64,000 nucleotides of DNA, from assembly GCA_038238245.1 (NCBI GenBank), contig JBBRXX010000008.1, positions 80,306 through 144,305 of the forward strand, written 5' to 3'. The notes below the pieces were generated by a model. The model was not told the origin of the DNA. It saw nothing but the letters and a program-made list of their open reading frames with translations, and ran no database searches. The stretch is from DASQHW01 sp038238245 (GTDB lineage Bacteria; Actinomycetota; Acidimicrobiia; IMCC26256; PALSA-610). Below are positions 24,404 through 32,863 of the stretch, one piece after another (within the stretch, counting starts at the first letter, position 1; each line of letters opens with the position of its first letter). The position numbers and the translations under genes are program-made.

Positions 24404-27400
24404 CGGCCACGGTCACGATAACCGTCGTGTTCACGGACCTGGTTGGATCCACCGAGCTCGCGTCGCGCCTGGGCCCGGTGGCGACGGACGAGCTCCGCAG
24501 GGTGCACTTCGGATTGTTGCGTGACGCGGTCGCGGCCACGGGCGGATCCGAGGTGAAGAACCTTGGCGACGGACTGATGTTGGTGTACCCCAGCCTGGTT
24601 CGGGCGTTGGACGGCGCGGTTGCGATGCAGCAGATCATCGACGGCCACAACCGTGAGGCGGCGGAGCCCTTGGGCGTGCGCGTCGGGCTCTCGAACGGAG
24701 ATGTGGTCGAGGAGGACGGCGACTACTTCGGCGAACCCGTGGTCGAGGCGGCTCGTCTGTGCGCCAAGGCGGGTGGCGGGCAGATTGTCACGACCGCGGT
24801 CGTGCAAATGCTGGCCCGCCGCAGCGGACACCGATTCGCACCACTCGGCGCCCTCGAGCTGAAGGGTCTGCCTGATCCGGTCGACGCCTGCGAGGTCGTG
24901 TGGGAGCCGGCGCCCACGGCGGCCCAGGTGCCGCTGCCGAGTCGGCTTGCCTTGGCTCCAGCGACGAGTGTGGTGGGGCGGGCGCTCGAGCGCGCGCATC
25001 TGCTTGGTGCGCTCAAGGCGGCGTCTGCGGGTGACGGTCGTCGCGTGGTCTTGGTCTCAGGGGAGCCAGGCATCGGCAAGACCACGTTGTCGGGAGACGT
25101 CGCTCGACGGGCGCACGAAGACGGGGCGATCGTGCTGTACGGACGCTGTGACGAGGACGTCGGGGTGCCCTACCAGCCGTTCGTGGAAGCCCTCGGCGGC
25201 TACGTCTCGGACGCGCCCGAATCTCTTCTCTTCGCCCTCGGCGAGCGTCGGCTCAGTGAGCTCTCGCGTCTGGTGCCCAAGATCCGGGCCCGGTTCCCCG
25301 GGCTGGCCGAGCCGCAATCGACCGACGCCGACGCCGAGCGTTACTTGCTGTTCGGCGCGGTCACCGCAGCCGTGACCGAGATCGCCGCGGCAAAGCGTTT
25401 GGTGCTCGTGCTCGACGATCTGCACTGGGCCGACAAGGCGACGGTCGTGTTGCTTCGCCATCTCGTCACCACACTCGACCGTGCTCAGGTGTTGGTGGTG
25501 GGCACCTACCGTCACAGCGACCTGACCGCCGGGCACCCGCTGACCGAGGTGCTTGCTGCGTTGCGGCGCGAACCGGGAGTCTCGCGGTTGCCGGTCGGCG
25601 GTCTCGACGACGACGACGTGATCGCCTTGTTGGAGCGCCTCGCGGGTCACGAGATGGGCCCCGACGGCATCCAGCTGGCCCACGCCGTGCGACGCGAGAC
25701 CGGCGGCAACCCGTTCTTCACCGCCGAGGTCCTCCGGCACCTGGCCGAGACCGGCGCGATCCGCCAGCAGGAGGACGGCCACTGGGTGGCCACCGTCGAC
25801 ATGTCCTCGATCGGATTGCCGGAGAGCGTGCGCGAGGTGGTGGACCAACGCGTGCGGCGACTCGGCGACGAAGTGCAGCAGATCTTGACGGTGGCGTCGG
25901 TCATCGGGCGCGACTTCGACCTTGGTCTGCTCGCCCGCCTGGTCGAGCGTGACGAGGAGGAGGTCCTCGCCGCCCTCGAAGCGGCGGCCGCCGCGCTGGT
26001 CGTGGTGGAGGTGGAGGGACGCTCGGAGCGGTTCACGTTCACCCATGCGCTGTTCCAGCACTCGCTCTACGAGGGGCTGTCGGCCAGCCGGAGAGCCCGA
26101 ACCCACCGCCGCATCGGAGAGCTCCTCGAAGTCGAGTGCGACGGGGACCCCGGCAGCCGCATCGGCGAGCTGGCTCACCACTGGGTGGCGGCCACCATGC
26201 CCGCCGATGCCGGTAAGGCGGCCGGTTACGCAAGCCGCGCGGGGTGGGCGGCGCTCGGCGCTCTTGCCCCCGACGAGGCGATCCGCTGGTTCGGCCAAGC
26301 GCTCGACCTGCTCGAAACCGGATCGGTCGGTGATCCCGTCGAACACCTCGACGTCCTTATCGGCTTGGGGGATGCGCGACGCCAGGCCGGTGACGCGGCC
26401 TATCGCGAGACGTTGCTCGACGCGGCGCGCGAGGCGGTGCAGTTGGGTGAAACCGACCGGCTCGTCGCCGCTGCGCTCGCCAACAATCGCGGGATGGTGA
26501 GCAGCTTCGGAGTGGTGGACGCGGAACGGATCGCCATGCTCGAAGCGGCGTTGGCGGCGACCGGCGACGGTGACAGCGAAGCCCGGGCTTGGCTGCTCGC
26601 GACCCTCGCGGCTGAGCTTCCCTCCAGCGGCGACCTGCACCGCATCCGTCGATTGACGGCTGACGCCGAGGCGATGGCCCGTCGCCTCGGCGGCGATGGG
26701 GCGCTCCTGCGCGTGCTCAACCTCACATTCCTTCCTCTCTGGCTGCCCGACGGCATCGACCGGGCCGTCGTTGCCTCGGAGGAAGCCGTCACCCTTGCCG
26801 CCGAGGTCGGCGATCCGGTCGCCCGTTTCTGGGCCGCTTGGAACCGGGTGTTCGCCATGGCGTCGGCGGCCGACCGGACCGGCATGGACTTCGCGATGGA
26901 ATCCGCCGGTTCGCTCGCTCACGAGATCGGTCAGCCCTACCTGATCGGGCAAGTGACCCAGGGTCGGTGCTGGCTGGTCCTGTTGAGCGGCGACGCCGAG
27001 TACGCCGAGCGCCTGGCGAACGAGGCGTTGCAGATCGCGTCGAACAGTGGTCAGCCCGATGCGCTCGCAGTCTTCGGCGTCAACCTGATCAGTATTCGCC
27101 GGCACCAGGGTCGGGGCGAGGAGATCCTGCCGCTTGTCGAGCAAGCCGTCGCCGACAACCCCGGGATCCCGGCGTTCCAGGCGGTGTACGCGCAGCTGCT
27201 CTGCGAATGTGAGCGAACCGACGCTGCGGAGCCGCTGCTCGAGGTCGCTCGTGGCGCTGACTTCTACAACGCGGCCTACAACTGGACGTGGCTTCCGAAC
27301 ACGGTGCTCTGGGCCGACACTGCTGCGACGCTCGGTGATATCGCGGCTGCTCGCGTCTTGTTCGAGCGGTTGTCGCCGTTCGAGACCCAAGGCATCGCCA

Positions 27401-27714
27401 GTGGCGCAAGCTTCTACGGCACGGTCGCGATGTACCTCGCTCGCCTCGCCGTCGTACTCGGGCACCACGAGGATGCCCGCACCCTCTTCGAACGTGCCGA
27501 CGCCCAGCTGCGCGCGCTCGAGGCGCCGTTCTGGCACGCCATCAACCAGGTCGAGTGGGCCCGCCTGCTCAGCGCCGTCGGGAGCGGCGATGAGCTGCGG
27601 CGCGCACGCGAGCTGCTTGCCGAGGCGGCCACGACTGCGGCGTCTCACGGGTGCCCGAGCGTCGAGCGGCGAGCGAACGAGGTCGCCGCAACCTTGGCGA
27701 TGGATGCGCCGTGA
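24400..27714 (+). CDS. Class III nucleotide cyclase-AAA ATPase-TPR regulatory protein
   Basis: A 1104-residue three-part protein. Residues ~1-165 are a class III adenylyl/guanylyl cyclase homology domain, with metal Asp in VVFTDLVGST, the VKNLGDGLMLVY strand, and YFGEPVVEAARL, where the usual catalytic Asn is replaced. Residues ~190-560 form a STAND/AAA ATPase with Walker A GEPGIGKTT and Walker B LVLVLDDLHWAD. The remaining ~540 residues are TPR-like helices. Many relatives end in a LuxR DNA-binding domain; this one does not (it ends VERRANEVAATLAMDAP). Cyclase activity is uncertain. I chose GTG 24400; ATG 24316 is possible. Confidence 0.85.
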   Translation: MTATVTITVVFTDLVGSTELASRLGPVATDELRRVHFGLLRDAVAATGGSEVKNLGDGLMLVYPSLVRALDGAVAMQQIIDGHNREAAEPLGVRVGLSNGDVVEEDGDYFGEPVVEAARLCAKAGGGQIVTTAVVQMLARRSGHRFAPLGALELKGLPDPVDACEVVWEPAPTAAQVPLPSRLALAPATSVVGRALERAHLLGALKAASAGDGRRVVLVSGEPGIGKTTLSGDVARRAHEDGAIVLYGRCDEDVGVPYQPFVEALGGYVSDAPESLLFALGERRLSELSRLVPKIRARFPGLAEPQSTDADAERYLLFGAVTAAVTEIAAAKRLVLVLDDLHWADKATVVLLRHLVTTLDRAQVLVVGTYRHSDLTAGHPLTEVLAALRREPGVSRLPVGGLDDDDVIALLERLAGHEMGPDGIQLAHAVRRETGGNPFFTAEVLRHLAETGAIRQQEDGHWVATVDMSSIGLPESVREVVDQRVRRLGDEVQQILTVASVIGRDFDLGLLARLVERDEEEVLAALEAAAAALVVVEVEGRSERFTFTHALFQHSLYEGLSASRRARTHRRIGELLEVECDGDPGSRIGELAHHWVAATMPADAGKAAGYASRAGWAALGALAPDEAIRWFGQALDLLETGSVGDPVEHLDVLIGLGDARRQAGDAAYRETLLDAAREAVQLGETDRLVAAALANNRGMVSSFGVVDAERIAMLEAALAATGDGDSEARAWLLATLAAELPSSGDLHRIRRLTADAEAMARRLGGDGALLRVLNLTFLPLWLPDGIDRAVVASEEAVTLAAEVGDPVARFWAAWNRVFAMASAADRTGMDFAMESAGSLAHEIGQPYLIGQVTQGRCWLVLLSGDAEYAERLANEALQIASNSGQPDALAVFGVNLISIRRHQGRGEEILPLVEQAVADNPGIPAFQAVYAQLLCECERTDAAEPLLEVARGADFYNAAYNWTWLPNTVLWADTAATLGDIAAARVLFERLSPFETQGIASGASFYGTVAMYLARLAVVLGHHEDARTLFERADAQLRALEAPFWHAINQVEWARLLSAVGSGDELRRARELLAEAATTAASHGCPSVERRANEVAATLAMDAP

Positions 27715-27925
27715 CCCGATCGAGCTGAAGGCCACCGAACTCGTCGCGCGGAGCGGTCCGTGACCTCGACTCGCTACACCCACGCACGCACGTCTCGGGG
27801 TGTACCGATCAGCAATGCGCGAACTTGCCACGATGGCTCCTGCGGGTGCACGTCGTCGCTGTGCCCGACCGTCAGCGTCCTGGCTTGAACGGCACGGCGA
27901 TCGAGGACTCCTGGGACGTGTTGCG
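27715..27925. other. Intergenic stretch with no recognisable gene
   Basis: Apart from the LuxR remnant that follows (27926-28034, minus strand), I see no gene, terminator or clear repeat here. The overlapping short frames on both strands have no family resemblance or ribosome site. Confidence 0.5.
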
Positions 27926-28034
27926 TCAGCGCCTCGAGCTCACGCCAAGCTTCGCGAACACCTCGCCGAGGTGGTACTCGCCAGCTCGGGCTGATGAAGA
28001 GTTGGCTGGCGATCTCGCTCCGTTCGAGGATCAT
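27926..28034 (-). pseudogene. LuxR-type helix-turn-helix remnant (frameshifted)
   Basis: On the minus strand one frame reads SEIASQLFISPS, the first helices of a LuxR-type HTH. The neighbouring frame continues EYHLGEVFAKLGVSSRR and stops at 27926-27928. Together they form the C-terminal half of a LuxR domain broken by a small deletion. Nothing upstream of the HTH belongs to a regulator: the SDR gene ends at 28031. It is a scrap of a lost regulator. Confidence 0.7.
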
Positions 28035-29398
28035 CCCGCTCGACTGAGAGGCGCGTTGCCGGCTCGGTTGACTCGGTGAATGGCGAGCGCTCGGAAGATG
28101 CGGCGGTGTACCGGGTAAAGCGCCTTCCAATACAGGAAACCGGGAATTCCCTTCGGCCGGAGGGCGCCGACCTGGATCAGCTCGTGCTCGGTGATCTGAT
28201 AGCCGAGCCAGCCTTCTCCGGGAAACCAGTCGATGCTGCGCAACACGAGACTCGCGGGATCTCGCTGGGCGACGCACCACCAGTCGACGATTGCACCCGG
28301 TGCAATCACTTGCGGGCGGTGGAGGTTCCATTGTTCGCCGACGAGGCGACCAACCAGGGCACGGGCTCGCCACGCGAGCGGGAGGCCGTACCACGCGTAG
28401 CTGCCGCCGATACGGTCGAGATCCGCGTCGAGACTCGTCGGTGTGTTGTCAAGGATCGGCTCCTCGACGCGAACGGTGTACACGCCGTCGCGCAGCCCAC
28501 TGTCGCGGCTGAGAAGGTCGTGGTCCAGTGCGCGGAATTGAACGTCCAGCGCGACTGTCAGCGCTTCGGCGAGCCCCAGTGGTTCAATGCCGAATGCGGC
28601 GTCGGTACGGGCGGCGTCGCGGACGATGACCTCGGTCACGAGACTTTCGATGAGGGCGTGGCTCACGCGGCGATCGACCGGGGTCACGAGATCCAACCAG
28701 TACGACGACAGGCGGGGTGTCAGGTACGGCACGTCCAAGATGCGCCGGTGGCGAAGACCGCGCGCGCTCGCGTATGCCGCGATCATTTCGCGATACGTCG
28801 TGACGTCGGCGCCGCCGATCTCGTAGACGCCGGGCTCGACGTCGGTCGCGCCGACGAGGTAGTGGATCACGTCTGCGAGCGCGATTGGTTGGATCGCGGT
28901 GCGAACCCAGCGGGGACAGACCATGAAGGGAAGACGCTCGGTGAGGGAGCGCAGCATCTCGAACGACACGCTTCCCGCGCCGAGCACGACCGCCGCGCGC
29001 AACTCGACGACCGCAACGTGTTCGCACGCGAGCGCGGTGCCGACCTCTTGGCGACTCACGAGATGCTCCGACTCGGGGTCGTGTCCGAGTCCACCGAGAT
29101 ACACGATGCGTTCGACGCCGGCCGCGGCGGCTGCTCTTCCACAACCTTCTGCCAGTTGGCGATCGCGGTCTCGGAAGTCGCCGGTACCGAGCGAGTGCAC
29201 GAGGTAGTAGGCGACTTCGCATCCGGACAGGGCGTCGCAAAGCGCCGCTTCGTTGCCAACGTCGACCGTGCGGGCTTCAGTGCCCGGCACCTCCGGAGGG
29301 TGGCGCGCGATCACGATGACGTCGTGAGCTGCTGCGGTGAGTGCGATCGAAAGTGCCCGTCCGACGAAACCGCTGGCTCCTATCACTGCGATGCGCAC
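28031..29398 (-). CDS. SDR-type NAD(P)H-binding protein with DUF2867 domain
   Basis: A 455-residue two-domain protein. Residues 1-~290 are an atypical SDR/NmrA-like Rossmann domain starting RIAVIGASGFVGRALS, with YLVHSLG and RIVYLGGLG motifs typical of this group. Residues ~300-455 are DUF2867, a START/polyketide-cyclase-like fold, with YAWYGLPLAWRAR, VDWWCV and the PGEGWLGYQI strand. Such fusions are common in actinobacteria and are thought to handle a hydrophobic substrate, unproven. The GTG at 29398 gives the Rossmann start; the frame runs further upstream without support. A LuxR remnant abuts its 3' end. Confidence 0.83.
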   Translation of the reverse strand: MRIAVIGASGFVGRALSIALTAAAHDVIVIARHPPEVPGTEARTVDVGNEAALCDALSGCEVAYYLVHSLGTGDFRDRDRQLAEGCGRAAAAAGVERIVYLGGLGHDPESEHLVSRQEVGTALACEHVAVVELRAAVVLGAGSVSFEMLRSLTERLPFMVCPRWVRTAIQPIALADVIHYLVGATDVEPGVYEIGGADVTTYREMIAAYASARGLRHRRILDVPYLTPRLSSYWLDLVTPVDRRVSHALIESLVTEVIVRDAARTDAAFGIEPLGLAEALTVALDVQFRALDHDLLSRDSGLRDGVYTVRVEEPILDNTPTSLDADLDRIGGSYAWYGLPLAWRARALVGRLVGEQWNLHRPQVIAPGAIVDWWCVAQRDPASLVLRSIDWFPGEGWLGYQITEHELIQVGALRPKGIPGFLYWKALYPVHRRIFRALAIHRVNRAGNAPLSRAG

Positions 29399-29805
29399 GT
29401 ACTCACGGTGTACCACGTGGGCAACCCCGGCGTGAACGCCGCGGAATGGTCGTCGCGACGCCATTCCACATCGCGACCGAGATCTCGTTTCCATCCCCAC
29501 TTTCATCCCTACAACTCACGCGTGCTCGTCGTACTGGACGGACGCGGCAAGGGTGTGGGGCCTGCGCTGGAGACCCGTGCGTACTGGTATTACGGCGCGA
29601 GGTGAGCTACACGATCTTCGAAGGTACGAGCGAGATCCAGCAGTGAGTGATCGCGCGCAGTGTCTGGCCTGCACATCCCGCAGATCGGGGCAATCCGACT
29701 TTCGCGCCGTCGAGCTCCGGAGTCCGGCCGCGTTTGCGTAGACCGGCCAACGCCTCTTGCAGTCGCTCCACAGCGATGGGCAGATCCCGGGTCGGATGCG
29801 TTCGG
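29399..29805. other. Intergenic region holding an acyl-CoA dehydrogenase scrap
   Basis: Besides the remnant at 29604-29683 there is a short inverted repeat, GGAATGG/CCATTCC, near 29441-29465 just upstream of the SDR-DUF2867 gene. I see no intact gene in the 407 bases. Confidence 0.5.
29604..29683 (+). pseudogene. C-terminal remnant of an acyl-CoA dehydrogenase gene
   Basis: The frame reads SYTIFEGTSEIQQ, stop (TGA 29644-29646), VIARS, and then, after a small indel, VSGLHIPQ. This matches the last residues of the intact dehydrogenase at 22825-24048 (IYTIFEGTSEIQR...VVARAISGLHIP), also at DNA level. Only about 27 codons remain, with one stop and one frameshift, so it is a degraded tail. It may be a leftover of a duplication, recombination or insertion event. 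Confidence 0.8.
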
Positions 29806-30276
29806 CTAGTCCCGTTCGACTCTTCGTAGTCCCCGCTGCGGTGTCCATGACTCGACGACGAGCTTGGTGGCCTCGGCATTGAGTCCCGTGATGACGACCT
29901 CGGTGATGTCGGCGACGAACATCTCCCCGTCAGGCTGCTCGCTTGCCCCGTCGGCGTTCGTCACGCCCGCGGGTATGGCTCGTCCGGCGATCTTTGCCTC
30001 ACCCGGCCAGTCGCTCTCGTGACCCTCGTCGGGGTGAAAGGTCGGGCCGTGAAGAGCGAAACGAGGATCCCGCTTGAGGTCCGCTCCCTTCCGTGCGCCG
30101 ATCATCGAACCGAAGCGGAGAACGCCGTCAGCGAACTCGCACTCGATACCCGAAATGCGTGGCGAGCCGTCGGCCCGCAGCGTTGCGATGGTCTTGTGGC
30201 GACCGGCGTCGAGCAGCCGTCGCACCCTCCTCGCGAACTCGGGTTCCGCTTCCTCGATCACCTGCCACGCCGGCAC
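29806..30276 (-). CDS. PPOX-class (pyridoxamine oxidase-like) split-barrel protein
   Basis: A 156-residue protein of the PPOX/F420-binding split-barrel superfamily. It has HKTIATLRADGSPRISGIE, the usual first strand pair and loop; LRFGSMIGARKGADLKRDPRFALHG, in which the Arg-Lys and the DPR turn are typical of phosphate contact; and FVADITEVV near the end. Substrate and cofactor are unknown. It stands alone, ending 160 bases from the dehydrogenase scrap and starting 31 bases from the divergent beta-lactamase pseudogene. Confidence 0.8.
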   Translation of the reverse strand: MPAWQVIEEAEPEFARRVRRLLDAGRHKTIATLRADGSPRISGIECEFADGVLRFGSMIGARKGADLKRDPRFALHGPTFHPDEGHESDWPGEAKIAGRAIPAGVTNADGASEQPDGEMFVADITEVVITGLNAEATKLVVESWTPQRGLRRVERD

Positions 30277-30307
30277 GGCCGGGCAGAGTACCCGCAGTCT
30301 TGCTTAG

Positions 30308-31314
30308 ATGCGGCGCGTGAATTCCACGAACGGCGATCCCGAGCTGGCAGCTGAACTCGGCGCGCTTATTGGGAGGCGGGCGCGAAGCGTTGCCGCGGCC
30401 GTGGTCGAAATCGGGAGCGACACGCGTGCCCGCTTTGCGTTCCTTGCCGCCGACGCGGACACACGTTTCGAGATCGGGTCGGTCACCAAGGGCTTGACGG
30501 GGATGCTGCTTGCCGACTCGGTGGAACGTGGAGAGATGTCATTGGACACGGAGGTCGGCGCGATCTTTCCTCGCTGCGCAGGTACCGCGTTCGGGTCGGT
30601 CACCGCGCGGAACTGTGCACGCACACCTCGGGTTTGCCGAGGGTGGTGAGAGATCCTCGGACAATGGTTCGCCTGCTGTGCGCGGTGTTGCTCGGTCGGG
30701 ACCCCTAACGCGGCCGCGACGGACCCGAGCTCGTGAACGGTACGGTCCGTGCAAGGCTGCGGCACCGAGGGCGGTACCAATACTCGAACCCTGGCGCGGC
30801 CGTTCTCGGACAATGTCTCGCCACGGTCGCGGGTACCGACTATCGCTCTCAGCTCCGAGAGCGGATTCTGCACCCGATAGAAATGAGCGCGTCGGCTGTT
30901 GGCGCCCAAGGCAATACCGCGCCGCGCGGGAGATCCTCTTTCGGTCGACGGCAGCAACCTTGGATCATGGACGGTTACGCGCCGGCCGGAGCCGTGGTGA
31001 GCACGATCGCCGACATGAGTCGTCTCGCGGCGTCATTGCTCGACGGCTCCGCACCGGGGCGCCGCTCTCTCGTCGCGTTCGAAGGAATCGAGACCGATCG
31101 GTCGGAGCGGGCAACCGGAATGTTCTGGATCATCGACTCGATACCGAACACCGATCAGACAGTCATCTGGCACAACGGACAGACCGGCGGACATTCGGCA
31201 TTCTTTGCGCTGTTCCCGCAGACCCATCGCGCGGTCGTTGTCTTGGCCAATGTCGCGCAAGCGACCGAACAGCAGCGCATCGCACTCGGATTGGCGCGCT
31301 CGAGACAAGTCTGA
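30308..31314 (+). pseudogene. Serine beta-lactamase-family hydrolase, disrupted
   Basis: Two frames together make one class C/DD-peptidase-like protein. The first frame holds the SxxK motif (Ser58-Val-Thr-Lys61 in EIGSVTKG) and is lost near 30605-30610. One missing base there restores ELCTHTSGLPRVV in the next frame. That frame has an in-frame TAA at 30706-30708, where a Tyr would fit (DP-stop-RGRDG), and then continues with the YSN motif (YQYSNPG) and HNG (WHNGQTGG) to 31314. Both lesions separate the catalytic Ser from the rest, so the gene is very likely dead unless the sequence has errors. The part from GTG 30733 could still be translated but lacks the nucleophile. Confidence 0.85.
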
Positions 31315-31369
31315 GCGACTGGCGCTGCCATCCGTCCTCTCGTCCGCACAACTCATGGCTCATCCCTTC

Positions 31370-32158
31370 TCACAGGAGGGCGGCGACGAACTGGTCGTGG
31401 TGGTCGGTCCACCAGCGGCGTCGGCGGTCGTAGCGCTCGCTGCCACCGGTCCGGTTCCACATCGCGATGACGTTCGGGTCACCGGCGTCGACGCGGCGCC
31501 GGACGGCCGCTTCGATGCGGGCGATGGCATCGTTCACGGCGGTGAGCAGTTCCGTCCGACCGTCCCGATCCAGTCCGTAGGCGTCGGCGACGAGTCGTAG
31601 TCGTGCCGGCCGGTCGGCGGGTCGCCAGCCGAGCCGCGCCTGGTCGAACTCGTCGTCAATCGGTACACAGAGGCGGGCGAGGTGCGCGAGGTCGTAGACG
31701 GGTCGGCCAGGGGCAGCGAACTCGAAGTCGAGCAGCGCAACGGCAATGCCGTCACGGAAGACGACGTTCGACGGCTCCACGTCGTTGTGGCACACGAGCC
31801 GCCCGCCCGCAGGGTCAGCCAGCGCGTCGTTCCAGCTGAGGCCCTGGGGGTCGAACCCGCGTGCGGCTTCGTGCAGCCCGCGCAGCAGCATCGCGACGGA
31901 CGCCAGCGCGGTGTCGGACTGGCTCCAGTTCGGATAGGGCGCCACGGGGACCTCGCCGTCGATGAACACGAGGCGCTCGCGTCCGTCCTCGTCGATACCG
32001 ACTGGTGCCGAGGCACCCTCGAAGCCGGCGCGTCTCACCGCCCGCAGGAAGGCGTGAATCGAACCCGAGTGCGGACTCGAGGGGCGAAGCACGTGCGGAC
32101 CGACGCGCACGACCCGGCCCGCGTTCGCGATCCCGCCATCGAGTTGTTGCTCCGCCAC
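31370..32158 (-). CDS. Aminoglycoside phosphotransferase (APH)-fold kinase-like protein
   Basis: A 262-residue protein-kinase-fold phosphotransferase of the APH/choline-kinase superfamily. The catalytic loop is VCHNDVEPSNVV (HxDxxxxN) and the metal-binding motif is LLDFEFA (DFE variant of DFD). VYDLAHLARLCVPID follows as in small-molecule kinases. The N-lobe is short and lacks a clear glycine loop. Such proteins phosphorylate antibiotics, sugars or amino alcohols; the substrate is unknown. I chose GTG 32158, because longer versions overlap the VOC gene by more than 60 bases. The VOC gene's stop at 32175 lies 16 bases upstream, so the two form an operon. Confidence 0.8.
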   Translation of the reverse strand: MAEQQLDGGIANAGRVVRVGPHVLRPSSPHSGSIHAFLRAVRRAGFEGASAPVGIDEDGRERLVFIDGEVPVAPYPNWSQSDTALASVAMLLRGLHEAARGFDPQGLSWNDALADPAGGRLVCHNDVEPSNVVFRDGIAVALLDFEFAAPGRPVYDLAHLARLCVPIDDEFDQARLGWRPADRPARLRLVADAYGLDRDGRTELLTAVNDAIARIEAAVRRRVDAGDPNVIAMWNRTGGSERYDRRRRWWTDHHDQFVAALL

Positions 32159-32174
32159 ACGGCCACCATCTTCG

Positions 32175-32690
32175 TCAGCTGTTGGAGTACTCCTCGTACA
32201 ACTCGCGTGGCCAGTAACGACCGGCGGCGATCCCATCGGGCTCGATGAGATCGGTCTTGATCCGGTCGTAGTCGTAGCAGTTGAGCTCGTATTGGTTGCC
32301 CCAGGGGTCCGCGAGATCGAAGGCCCAACACATGTCGAAATCGATCACGTCGTTCGGGACGAGCGCTCGACCAAGAGAACTCTTGATCTCGCCAGGCAGC
32401 GACCGCGTGAAGGAGATGAACGTCTCGGCGTCGACGCTGAACGCCACGCCAGTCTCCTGCGCGACCATCGGGTGACCCTCGCTGGCTTCGAACAATGCCA
32501 ACGTCGTCGCTCCGCCATCGGCGGAGATCTGAAGTGGACCGCCCTCGAAGCCCTTTGCCCAGAAGTCGTACTTCTCGACCGGCTCGAACCCGAGGTGCTC
32601 TGCGTACCAGCTCGCAGCCTCGGTTCTGTCCGGCACACGGATGTGTACATGGTCGAGCCGACCCATCCGGAACCTGCGTGCGTCAGTCAT
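32175..32690 (-). CDS. VOC (glyoxalase/dioxygenase) superfamily protein
   Basis: A 171-residue vicinal-oxygen-chelate protein with the paired beta-alpha-beta-beta-beta units: GRLDHVHIRVPDRTEAASWYAEHLGFEPVE in the first half (His metal ligand) and FAFDLADPWGNQYELNCYDYDRIK in the second (Glu metal ligand). The family includes glyoxalases, extradiol dioxygenases and resistance proteins; the function here is not clear. ATG 32690 or ATG 32666 may be the start. It precedes the APH-like gene by 16 bases. Confidence 0.83.
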   Translation of the reverse strand: MTDARRFRMGRLDHVHIRVPDRTEAASWYAEHLGFEPVEKYDFWAKGFEGGPLQISADGGATTLALFEASEGHPMVAQETGVAFSVDAETFISFTRSLPGEIKSSLGRALVPNDVIDFDMCWAFDLADPWGNQYELNCYDYDRIKTDLIEPDGIAAGRYWPRELYEEYSNS

Positions 32691-32806
32691 GCGCAGAACA
32701 CTAGACGTGCGGTTTCTCAGCTGGTCTCTCTGAAATGGGAGTCACTGTGCCGACACACGAACAAATCGGCTCTCCGTCTTGGCTGTCGTATGCGAAGGGC
32801 GAGAGT

Positions 32807-32826
32807 GTCGGTCCGCAGGGACCGAC
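32807..32826 (-). terminator. Terminator-like hairpin after the acyl-CoA dehydrogenase pseudogene
   Basis: GTCGGTCC and GGACCGAC (32807-32814 and 32819-32826) form an 8-bp stem with a GCAG loop, about 38 bases downstream of the 3' end of the minus-strand dehydrogenase gene at 32864. Confidence 0.55.
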
Positions 32827-32863
32827 GTCGAAGTGACCGGCGCCCCTGCGAACTCCCGCCCGT

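Noticed and set aside
25057..27831. Antisense open frame of 924 codons across the cyclase-ATPase gene
   Set aside because: It is a shadow of the coding strand in GC-rich DNA; its translation has no family motif and is full of Arg/Gly/His/Asp runs.
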